Shown: positions 8,467 through 16,190 of the stretch, piece after piece
Layout of the letters: each line of letters opens with the position of its first letter
Numbering within the stretch: position 1 is the first letter of the stretch
DNA from: DTU032 sp964346175
Lineage (GTDB): Bacteria; Bacillota; Clostridia; Saccharofermentanales; DTU023
NCBI GenBank assembly: GCA_964346175.1
Contig: CAYFTG010000006.1
Location: 11,697-75,696 of the forward strand
Length of the DNA: 64,000 nucleotides
Direction of reading: 5' to 3'
Translations under genes and position numbers: made by a program
Notes under the pieces: model-generated
Told to the model about the DNA's origin: nothing
What the model saw: only the letters and a program-made list of their open reading frames with translations
The model's database searches: none

Positions 8467-9729
8467 CTAGATGTCATAAAAAGATAACTGACGCTTATCA
8501 AATGCTGTCTCTGTCTTCTCTTGCATTTCTTTGTGTTTGCGAACCACGGATTTAATCTTCTCTGCAGGTGCCATGAGCTGAGATAGTGAGGCGTCATGAT
8601 TGAGCGCATTGATCAGCTGGGCCATATCATCCGCCATGGGTACAGGAGTATACCAAGGAGCTGATACTACTGAGGGAGGAAGATAGGAGAGGTCTGAGGA
8701 GAAAATCCTCTCGATGATACCGCTTTCCCAAGCTTGGTGCATACGGGAAGTGCCATCGGTGAATTGGACGAAGGAGGTGAAGCAATAGACGCGCTTTGCG
8801 CCCTGAGCTTTGAGATAGGCTGCACACTCGATCAAACCGTCGCCGTTGTCCAAAAGGTCACCGATCACCAAGATGTCTTTGCCTTCGACCGAATCTCCCA
8901 GGTAGGCGAGAGAACTACGTTCATACCTTTGACCATCGACATAATCATAGCTGTGTTTGGTGTGAAAAATCCCCAGCTGCAATTGCATGGTCGAAGCGTA
9001 GAATATTGAGCGGTTGATGTTAACTTCATTCGGCGCGACTACCATCATTTTCCTTGGATCTACCTGCAAATCTCCGCAATCTTGTAAGAGTGTGCGGATG
9101 AACTGGAAAGATGTGGGGAACGATTCGAAATTGTCATAGGGGACGGCGTTGGCTACGCGACTGTCCGGCGCGTCGAAGGTGATAAAGTTGTCTATACCCA
9201 GACCGAAGAGATGTCTTAGCATTTCGCCGCAGTCCAGCGATTCTCTCTTTTCGCGACGGAAACGTCTACCCTGGTAGAGATAGGGCATGATGACATTAAT
9301 GCGCAAAGCAGAATCCTTGCTTGCAACTATTAGTCGGGTTAAGTCCTTGTAATGTTCGTCCGGTCCCATTGTGACCGGTCTGCTGTAGCGTTCATAAGTT
9401 TTGCCATGATAAAGAACATCAGTAATGATGTAGAGATCGTGTCCGCGCACTGTGTCGAGTACGACTGCTTTTCCTTCACCGGATTTAAAGCGCGAAAGGT
9501 CGACGTCAATGCGATAATCATCTCTAAGATAACCTGTAAATTTGGCGATATCCGGAACCATCTCCGCGTAAGCTTCGCGTCGGAGGCGCAGCTGACGATT
9601 GATACGGTCAGCAAGGTGATCCTCTATCTGGGCGCTTATAATTGCAATTGGTCCAAGCGGATTGAGCATTGTGTCATCTTTTAAGATGTTTCTCGGTGAC
9701 CCGCCCGCCGGAAACTTAAGTTCATTCAT
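8467..9729 (-). CDS. PRPP synthetase-like paralog lacking catalytic residues
   Basis: 420 residues, clearly paralogous to the next gene: shared GPI.IIS, RINVIMPYLYQGRR, GDSVEGKDILVI and the same unusual length. The catalytic motifs are altered: DAH becomes DAP (186-188), SPDEG becomes APNEV (232-236), the flexible-loop KRRD becomes TKHS (257-260), and the PRPP-loop first Asp becomes Gly (IGDLLDNGDG, 289-298). By analogy with the mammalian PRPP-synthetase-associated proteins it may be a non-catalytic regulatory subunit; this is inference. SD ggaggga precedes ATG 9729. It is first in the operon, 36 bases ahead of the intact gene, so the two are likely made together. Confidence 0.85.
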   Translation of the reverse strand: MNELKFPAGGSPRNILKDDTMLNPLGPIAIISAQIEDHLADRINRQLRLRREAYAEMVPDIAKFTGYLRDDYRIDVDLSRFKSGEGKAVVLDTVRGHDLYIITDVLYHGKTYERYSRPVTMGPDEHYKDLTRLIVASKDSALRINVIMPYLYQGRRFRREKRESLDCGEMLRHLFGLGIDNFITFDAPDSRVANAVPYDNFESFPTSFQFIRTLLQDCGDLQVDPRKMMVVAPNEVNINRSIFYASTMQLQLGIFHTKHSYDYVDGQRYERSSLAYLGDSVEGKDILVIGDLLDNGDGLIECAAYLKAQGAKRVYCFTSFVQFTDGTSRMHQAWESGIIERIFSSDLSYLPPSVVSAPWYTPVPMADDMAQLINALNHDASLSQLMAPAEKIKSVVRKHKEMQEKTETAFDKRQLSFYDI

Positions 9730-9752
9730 ATAAGTCCCTCCATATGTGTATG

Positions 9753-9761
9753 ATTATAGCA
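9753..9761 (-). promoter_or_regulatory. Extended -10 promoter of the PRPP operon
   Basis: On the minus strand TGCTATAAT, an extended -10, lies 23 bases before the start of the first PRPP gene. It falls in the short divergent gap to engB. Confidence 0.5.
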
Positions 9762-9791
9762 GAGTAATATTAGCGAAAAAAGGAGTTAACG

Positions 9792-10415
9792 ATGTCAATA
9801 CGCTTCAATAAAGTAGACTTAACGGCAGTAGCGGCACAAATTGAGCAATTTCCTAAACAGCCCTTGCCCGAAATCATAATGGTCGGTCGTTCAAACGTAG
9901 GGAAATCCACTTTGCTGAACGCCTTATGCCGTAACAAAAACCTGGCTCGAACCAGTCGTACACCCGGCAAGACCCAGCTGGTTCTTTTCTTCACGGTGGA
10001 CGACAGCTTTTACCTAGTGGATCTGCCCGGTTACGGCTATGCGCAGACTTCACGCGAGCAAGAGAGGAAGTTCTCGCAAGTGACGGATCAGTACTTCCGG
10101 CAAGAGAGGTTGCGGGCTGCAGTTCTTTTGCTAATTGATATAAGGCGCGGCTTCGGCGATCTGGATTGGCAAATGGCTGATTACTTGGATCATTATCACA
10201 TCCCGTGGCAGGTGGTCTTGACCAAGTCGGACAAACTCTCACGCTCGAAGCAAAACGATGCTCGTTTCAGCATCATCAGAGAATTAAACGAGAGAAGAAA
10301 AGTGCTGGGAGCTGAAAGCTTCCACTTGGAAGATCCGATCATGGTATCAGCTACTACTGCTAATGACGCAGGTGTGGAGAATCTGAGGCGCTTTATTACA
10401 TCGCTTGTAAAATAA
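9792..10415 (+). CDS. engB: Ribosome-assembly GTPase EngB/YsxC
   Basis: 207 residues. P-loop GRSNVGKST (32-40), G2/G3 with DLPGYG, and G4 TKSD in VVLTKSDKLS identify the TrmE-Era-EngA-EngB type GTPase EngB, essential in many Firmicutes for late 50S assembly. Length is normal. SD aaaaggag is well placed before ATG 9792. The gene starts 62 bases from the divergent PRPP operon. Confidence 0.96.
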   Translation: MSIRFNKVDLTAVAAQIEQFPKQPLPEIIMVGRSNVGKSTLLNALCRNKNLARTSRTPGKTQLVLFFTVDDSFYLVDLPGYGYAQTSREQERKFSQVTDQYFRQERLRAAVLLLIDIRRGFGDLDWQMADYLDHYHIPWQVVLTKSDKLSRSKQNDARFSIIRELNERRKVLGAESFHLEDPIMVSATTANDAGVENLRRFITSLVK

Positions 10416-10484
10416 AACGCCAAATTGACTGGGCTCAGCCTTATACTGCGAGCAAAGTAGGTTTGTGTCGGCCGCTCTTTCCTT

Positions 10485-12788
10485 ATGCTTCAAAGTATGA
10501 GGAAAGCACTGCAAAACATTACTGAGCGTCCGGGACTCTGCCTCTTTTTTCTGCTGCTGGGGTTGAGCCATTTACTTACAGAAATTTCCTTAAATAGAGC
10601 AGTTGAATTTTCGGAGGGGGAGCGGATTCTTGTTAGCGGTCGCATTGTTGAAGTCGCTTTGCCGCAAAAAAGCAGTGATGATTACCGACGAATCAAGATT
10701 CGGCTCGATCGTCATACTGTCATTTCCTTAAGTCTTAAACTGAGCGGACTAGCGCAAGGCACTTCGGCTGAGGAGATCAAGCGAGGCGCCACAATTAGCG
10801 TCAGCGGTATTTATACCGGAGGAAATGTGGCGCAGAATCCCGGAGGTTTTAGTGAGAGAGATTGGTTTAGGTCGCAGGGAGTCAGTGGCAAACTCACGCA
10901 GCCAAAACTAAGTGCGGTGGAAGCGGCTCCGCTTTTATACCGTCCACTAAATTATCTCGACGATTTTCGTCTGAAAGTACTCAAATTATTGGAGGAAAGT
11001 TTTAGCGCTGAGGGAGCGGAAGGGGCTCCAAGAGAAAGCGCAGATTTCCAGCTAAGTTCTGTTGGCATATTGCCGGCTTTGTTGATGGGACACACCGCGG
11101 GTATGACGGCGTATACCGGCAAGGCCTTGAGTGAAGCGGGTGCCTATCATTTGCTTTGTGTTTCGGGGATGCATTTGATGTTTTTTTTGTTGCCGATTCG
11201 CCGGGTTTCCGCTTGGGCCGCCCTGAGCTTTAATACTAAGCGCAAGCTCTTGTCTGTGTTGGTACTGTTTCCGGGACTGCTAAGCGGTTTCGGTCATGGC
11301 ATCAGCCGAGCGACTTTGCTCTTCTATTTGTCGTCTCTTGACAGCAGAGTACTAAGGCGCGCTGATCGGATAAATTCCCTAGCTCTGGCGGCTTGTGTTC
11401 TGCTCGTGATTCAACCTTTCGCAGTGCGCCAGAATGGGTTTTGGATGAGCTTTATTGCAGCCGGCTGTCTGAAACTGCTGTCACCCGATACGGGGAAGCG
11501 TTTACTGGATGACCTGATCAGCACCTTGGCAGTTTTCCTAATTCTTTTGCCCTTAACTGTAAAACAACAACAGGGTGCCAATCTATTGGCACCATTCGCG
11601 AATCTGATTCTTATCCCCTTAGCGAGTTATTTGACTATTGTGGGTTTTTTGATTCTGTTTCTCAGCTTGATTTTTCCGTTTTTCAGTCTACAGATTCAAT
11701 TTTTAGCCAGTTTCCTAACAGAGCCGGTGTTGCGGCTCTGGCTGGAACTCGTGTCTGTGGTGGCTAATTGCCGAAGTACGTTTTTCTGCAAGCGTGAGCT
11801 GATTCATGTTGCTGTTTTTCTTCTCCTGCTTCTGGCGATTTTTTACCTGCTGCGCGTGCGGTCGTATAAGCTGCTGTTTCCGGCTCTGCTCATATTAGTG
11901 ACATTTCTCTTCGTGCCTGCAATTGAGAAGACGCGAAAAGATGAGCACATAGATATTCTCTTTTTGGATGTAGGGCAGGGCGATGCAACCTTGATCCTGA
12001 GCAAGGAGAAGACGATTCTGATTGATGGTGGGGATGCAGGAATGGGCTATCAGCGGGTTTTGCCGGCTCTGCGCTCACAAGGGCGAGACCACGTGGATCT
12101 TGCCGTACTTACTCACGGACACGCAGATCATGTCTTGGGTGCGCTGGAATTGATGAGTCTAGGGCGCATTGATTGCCTATTGCTGCCGCAGCCGCCTAAG
12201 GCTCTGGAGGCTCAAGCTGTAGATACTCAAGAAGATCTCGACGTCCCGGATTTAGGCAGCAATCCCTTTGAGCAAAATGAGGCGGACTGGATGACCTATT
12301 TGATTTTCTGTGCTGACGAGAACGGGCTTAGCGTTAACTATATTATCTCTGATGATAGTCTGAGCATGGACGGTTTAAACTTCTCTTTTATTGCGCCCGA
12401 CTTGGAAGATTTGGCTCGAGGGGATGACCTTAATGACACCTCACTTGCCTTTTATCTCGATTACTACCGGCACAGTTTTCTTTTCACCGGTGATATGACC
12501 CGGGAAACGGAAGAACGCCTTGTTCGCTCGCAGCAACTGCGGCCTGTGGATTACTTACATGTAGCTCATCACGGTTCCGGAATGACCACTAATGACAGCT
12601 TTTTGGAGCAGATTGAGGCGCGTTGGGCGATAATACCGGTAGGCGCTAACAATTTATATAATCATCCACATCCCGACACAGTGGAAAGGCTGCAGGAGCA
12701 TGCCGTCCGTACCGTTAGGTTGGATGAAAAACACGCCTTCTTCTTGCGGCTTTCTGAGGCAGATAGTAGGATAGTGTTATGGCGGTAA
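10485..12788 (+). CDS. comEC: ComEC/Rec2 DNA-uptake channel protein
   Basis: 767 residues. An N-terminal membrane segment is followed by an extracellular OB-like part, then the polytopic Competence domain (about 190-480; MTAYTGKALSEAGAYHLLCVSG is typical). The C-terminal metallo-beta-lactamase domain has LFLDVGQGDATLIL and LTHGHADH (about residues 488-550), then FTGDM and VAHHGS. ComEC passes single-stranded DNA across the membrane in natural transformation. No other com gene is in this window, so competence is not proven. The start is uncertain: no clear SD precedes ATG 10485, and ATG 10497 is possible. Its last 10 bases overlap holA. Confidence 0.93.
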   Translation: MLQSMRKALQNITERPGLCLFFLLLGLSHLLTEISLNRAVEFSEGERILVSGRIVEVALPQKSSDDYRRIKIRLDRHTVISLSLKLSGLAQGTSAEEIKRGATISVSGIYTGGNVAQNPGGFSERDWFRSQGVSGKLTQPKLSAVEAAPLLYRPLNYLDDFRLKVLKLLEESFSAEGAEGAPRESADFQLSSVGILPALLMGHTAGMTAYTGKALSEAGAYHLLCVSGMHLMFFLLPIRRVSAWAALSFNTKRKLLSVLVLFPGLLSGFGHGISRATLLFYLSSLDSRVLRRADRINSLALAACVLLVIQPFAVRQNGFWMSFIAAGCLKLLSPDTGKRLLDDLISTLAVFLILLPLTVKQQQGANLLAPFANLILIPLASYLTIVGFLILFLSLIFPFFSLQIQFLASFLTEPVLRLWLELVSVVANCRSTFFCKRELIHVAVFLLLLLAIFYLLRVRSYKLLFPALLILVTFLFVPAIEKTRKDEHIDILFLDVGQGDATLILSKEKTILIDGGDAGMGYQRVLPALRSQGRDHVDLAVLTHGHADHVLGALELMSLGRIDCLLLPQPPKALEAQAVDTQEDLDVPDLGSNPFEQNEADWMTYLIFCADENGLSVNYIISDDSLSMDGLNFSFIAPDLEDLARGDDLNDTSLAFYLDYYRHSFLFTGDMTRETEERLVRSQQLRPVDYLHVAHHGSGMTTNDSFLEQIEARWAIIPVGANNLYNHPHPDTVERLQEHAVRTVRLDEKHAFFLRLSEADSRIVLWR

Positions 12789-13855
12789 AGAAGAAAAAAT
12801 TGACATATGCAGCTTTGAGCAAAGAATTGGACGCAGAGCCCTTGCGCAAGATTTATGTTTTGCTGGGACACGAGGAATATTTGATTAGCTACTTGCGAGA
12901 CAAAATCTATGCTCAAGCTTTAGCTCCCGGCTGCGAAACCATGGATGCCGTAGTTTACGACCCGGACAAAACCTCTAGTCTGAATCTGGAGAATTTAGTG
13001 GCCGACATTAGCACTCCGGCTTTTCTTTCGCCCTACAAGCTGGTGCATATCAAAGGATCTAAACTCTTCCAACGGGCTCTAAGTGCCGATACTTTAGTTG
13101 AGTGGACTAAGATCGTCGAACATGTGGGTGAGGGAACAGTTTTGCTGTTCGAAGAACGCCAAGACAGCGAGGACAGAGCTGTAAGACTCGATCACAAATT
13201 GCTGCGCCTTATCGAGGAGCATGATGGGGCAGTAGTGCGTCTGGATCGCCAGGGTGAGAATGAGCTTTTGAAATGGATTAGTGCTCAATGCAAATTCCGT
13301 GAGCTTAATATAACTCAGGAAGCAGCGCTTTCGCTTATTTCGCGTTTCGACTCATCGATGTCAATGATTCAGCAGGGTCTTGATGTAATTTTTCTGTATG
13401 TGGAAAGCCGGAACTTGCAATCAATTGATCTGGATACCGTAGACTTCCTGTGTCGTCCCGACCTGAGTGGTAGGGTTTTCGACTTGACCGATGCTTTGGC
13501 TGACGGCAATGTCGATCGCGCGCTGGACTATCTGGAGCGCTTGCTCGACCGGCGTGAAGCTCCTCTAGGTATTTTGGCCATGATCTCCAACCTCTCGCGG
13601 CGTCTACTGATCGCCAAAGAATTGAAAAATAGCTCTGCGATCATTCAAAGTGGAGTTACTACGAGCAGCTATTACGCGAACAAACTGTTACAGCAGGCGC
13701 GTTCATTTTCTCTGGAACAGCTAGAAGCCATGGTGGAAGCCTGTTTCCACTGTGATCTCCTGATTAAAACCGGTGAGATGCAAGATCGCGACGCTCTGCT
13801 TGTTCTCATTATTCAATTGAGTAGTTTGAATAGAAAAACGGCAAAGAAGCTTTAA
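12779..13855 (+). CDS. holA: DNA polymerase III delta subunit
   Basis: 358 residues. The sequence KIYVLLGHEEYLISYLRDKI near the N-terminus, the degenerate AAA+ core, and the C-terminal helical collar domain (LLQQARSFSLEQLEAMVEACFHCDLLIKTG region) are characteristic of HolA. It opens the beta clamp during clamp loading. comEC-holA is a common Firmicutes order, and here the genes overlap by 10 bases. A terminator follows. Confidence 0.93.
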   Translation: MAVKKKKLTYAALSKELDAEPLRKIYVLLGHEEYLISYLRDKIYAQALAPGCETMDAVVYDPDKTSSLNLENLVADISTPAFLSPYKLVHIKGSKLFQRALSADTLVEWTKIVEHVGEGTVLLFEERQDSEDRAVRLDHKLLRLIEEHDGAVVRLDRQGENELLKWISAQCKFRELNITQEAALSLISRFDSSMSMIQQGLDVIFLYVESRNLQSIDLDTVDFLCRPDLSGRVFDLTDALADGNVDRALDYLERLLDRREAPLGILAMISNLSRRLLIAKELKNSSAIIQSGVTTSSYYANKLLQQARSFSLEQLEAMVEACFHCDLLIKTGEMQDRDALLVLIIQLSSLNRKTAKKL

Positions 13856-13902
13856 TTCAGCCCCGATCAACTCATTTTTCATCAATTAATTAAGAAGAAA
13901 GT

Positions 13903-13929
13903 AAGCATGTTTATGAATATGCTTTTTTT
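13903..13929 (+). terminator. Probable terminator of comEC-holA
   Basis: Short AT-rich hairpin aagcat/atgctt with a 10-base loop and a seven-T tail, 48 bases after the holA stop. The stem is weak. Confidence 0.55.
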
Positions 13930-13948
13930 AGAGAAAGGATTGATGTGA

Positions 13949-14641
13949 ATGAGTAAAGATTTATTAACGATGAAGGAGATTCCTGAAACGGAACGACCTT
14001 ACGAAAAGGCTGAAAAATTAGGTATCGCTGCTCTGAGTGACGCTGAACTTCTGGCAATTATTTTGCAGTCAGGCCAACGGGGAGTTACTGCAGTAGATTT
14101 GGCACATAAGGTTCTGCTGGAGGCAAATAATCTGGATGGACTTTTCGAGCTGAGCTTGGAAGAACTGCGTTCAATTTCCGGGATTGGCAGAGTGAAGTCT
14201 CTGAATATCATGGCTGCTCTTGAACTGGGACAACGTGCGTCCGCTTTGAGGGCCGGTCGTAAACGACATAAAGTCCACGGTCCTAATGACCTTTTTTCCT
14301 ATATAGAGTCACAGCTGCGCTTTCAGCCGCGGGAGAAGTTTTACATAATAATGTTAGATACGAGAAATCGAGTCATTCGACATGTTCTCATCTCCAGCGG
14401 CGGACTGTCGGCCTCCGTGATCCAGCCGCGGGATATTTTCCGCGAGGCGGTGAAGGCGAATGCGGCAGCGGTCGTGCTCGTGCATAATCACCCCAGCGGA
14501 GATGCTCTTCCCAGCGAAGCGGATCGTGTATCGACGCAACGATTAAGTGAAATCGGCCAAATGATGGGCGTGCAGGTGCTTGACCATATTGTTGTGGGCG
14601 CTGAGGGATGTCACAGTTTGCGCGCTTTGGGACTGATGTGA
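13949..14641 (+). CDS. radC: RadC/JAB-domain protein
   Basis: 230 residues. An N-terminal UPF0758 helical part carries a helix-hairpin-helix motif (LRSISGIGRVKS). The C-terminal JAMM metalloprotease-like domain has VLVHNHPSGDALPSEAD, with the metal-binding His-x-His and Asp. The physiological role of RadC is unresolved; involvement in DNA metabolism has been suggested but not firmly shown. SD gaaagga precedes ATG 13949. In clostridia radC often lies next to mreB-mreC-mreD. Here mreC follows with no mreB between. Confidence 0.93.
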   Translation: MSKDLLTMKEIPETERPYEKAEKLGIAALSDAELLAIILQSGQRGVTAVDLAHKVLLEANNLDGLFELSLEELRSISGIGRVKSLNIMAALELGQRASALRAGRKRHKVHGPNDLFSYIESQLRFQPREKFYIIMLDTRNRVIRHVLISSGGLSASVIQPRDIFREAVKANAAAVVLVHNHPSGDALPSEADRVSTQRLSEIGQMMGVQVLDHIVVGAEGCHSLRALGLM

Positions 14642-14710
14642 TTTAAGGTGAATGAAAGCCTCCCACTTGAGCTGCTTGCTTCGCTTTGGCCTCTAATGTG
14701 CTAAACTAAT

Positions 14711-14739
14711 TTGAGTGTTTTTAGATAATATTTTACATA
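14711..14739 (+). promoter_or_regulatory. Promoter region of mreC
   Basis: TTGAGT (14711-14716), 17 bases, TACATA (14734-14739), ending 20 bases before mreC. A second candidate just upstream is an extended -10, TGCTAAACT (14699-14707), the same string seen before uvrA. Confidence 0.45.
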
Positions 14740-14758
14740 GATCAAGGACGTCGGGACG

Positions 14759-15622
14759 ATGAAAAGAAAAGCTCCGCGTACAATAATAATTGTTTTGGTT
14801 AGTGTGGCTTTACTGGCTACAGCCATTCTTACGGCGCTGCCGGGTTCGAGCCGGACGGTTGTAGCTGATTTTTTCGGTCGCGTCTTTGATCCCATGATTT
14901 CGTTTTTCCAGTCAGGAGTAGATTCAGTAGGGGGCTTTTTCTCTGCTGTTAGCGAGAATAGGAAGCTGAAAGAAGAGATCGCTCAGCTGGAGCAAGACAA
15001 CTTCGATTTGCGACAGCAGGTCAGGACCAATGAGGAAAAGGTTAAAGCCTATGACGAGCTCGAAAATGCTTTAAATTTAAAAAGCCGCTTTGAAGATTAT
15101 GAGATCCTCGGCGGCATTGTGATAAATCGTTCTATTGGCCCCATGTTCGATCTTTTCCGCATCAATTTGGGCCGTGAAGACGGTATTCAGGTGACTGCTG
15201 ATCGCTCCTATCCGGTTCTTGACAATCAGCAGGCACTTGTCGGTCGGCTCTATTCCAGTGAGTTGGGATCTTCTCGTGTGGTGCCTTTATTGCATGAAAG
15301 CTTCTCTATTAGTTCCAAAGTCGCAGCCTCTTCCGGCGCAAATTTCCGCGTGAGAGGCTCGCTCGAGTATAAAGATCAAGGACTTTGTCTGGCGGATCAG
15401 ATAACGGAAGGAACTCCGCTGCGCGTGGGTGATGTGATCGTCAGCTCAGGCGACGGGGGTCTTTATCCGGAGGGAATTGTTATCGGTACAGTGCTTGAGG
15501 TTTTTACTGATAGCCAATCCAATGCTTTACAGGCTTTGATTGAGCCTATCGCTCAAGTGGAAGAGCTCAATTATGTTTTCGTTCTGCTGGATCATGCGCT
15601 CCCGTCGGATGTGGAAGGGTGA
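14759..15622 (+). CDS. mreC: Rod-shape protein MreC
   Basis: 287 residues. One N-terminal membrane helix (about 9-28), a coiled coil (about 60-105, ENRKLKEEIAQLEQDN), then the extracellular beta-rich MreC domain with the conserved DGIQ, GLVGR-like QALVGRLY and GDVIVSSGDGGLYPEGIVIG stretches. MreC links cytoplasmic MreB filaments with MreD and PBP2 in the elongation complex. SD aagga lies upstream of ATG 14759. First gene of mreC-mreD-mrdA. Confidence 0.95.
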   Translation: MKRKAPRTIIIVLVSVALLATAILTALPGSSRTVVADFFGRVFDPMISFFQSGVDSVGGFFSAVSENRKLKEEIAQLEQDNFDLRQQVRTNEEKVKAYDELENALNLKSRFEDYEILGGIVINRSIGPMFDLFRINLGREDGIQVTADRSYPVLDNQQALVGRLYSSELGSSRVVPLLHESFSISSKVAASSGANFRVRGSLEYKDQGLCLADQITEGTPLRVGDVIVSSGDGGLYPEGIVIGTVLEVFTDSQSNALQALIEPIAQVEELNYVFVLLDHALPSDVEG

Positions 15623-15626
15623 TCTG

Positions 15627-16190
15627 ATGCCGAGTATTTCCAGATCACTTCCTTTATGGCAGCGAGTGTTTGTCTATACTTTATTGCTCTTCATCTTGGC
15701 AAGCATACAAGTATATCCCGCTCTGTGGACGCGATTTCCCGCTCCTGATTTTCTTCTCTTTTTGCCCCTAGTCATCGGTTTGACACGAGACGGTAGGGAA
15801 GGATTTGCTATTGGTCTTGTTGCCGGTTTTCTGCGAGACTACTTGGGTGGCAGGCTCTACGGCTTGGGCATGATGGAAGGAATGATTATCGGTTTGATCG
15901 CAGGACTTTTGTTTAGCGACACTAAGCGGGTTTTTTGGCGACGCTTCTTACTCTCCTGGCCGGCTCTTACTTTAAGTCACGAATTACTCATGCTTATGCT
16001 TTCTTATTTTTTCCCCTTGGACAGAAGTCTCCCTCTGAGTTTCGCCTCGATTTTGCGCAGCTCAGCTGAGAGATTACCCTATGTGTTGTTGGCAAATATG
16101 TTTGCAGCTGTGCTAATATTGTTCTTCCTATGGCTAGGTTTATATCACAAGCAAAAAAGAGAAAAGTCAGGTATTAGTAGAGGGATATGA
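15627..16190 (+). CDS. mreD: Rod-shape protein MreD
   Basis: 187 residues, mostly hydrophobic with about five membrane segments. The motif GLTRDGREGFAIGLVAGFLRDYLGG resembles the conserved loop of MreD. The start at ATG 15627 has ggaaggg just upstream inside the mreC end. An in-frame ATG at 15540 would lie well inside mreC. Its stop overlaps the mrdA start by four bases, so the three proteins are probably translated together. Confidence 0.92.
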   Translation: MPSISRSLPLWQRVFVYTLLLFILASIQVYPALWTRFPAPDFLLFLPLVIGLTRDGREGFAIGLVAGFLRDYLGGRLYGLGMMEGMIIGLIAGLLFSDTKRVFWRRFLLSWPALTLSHELLMLMLSYFFPLDRSLPLSFASILRSSAERLPYVLLANMFAAVLILFFLWLGLYHKQKREKSGISRGI

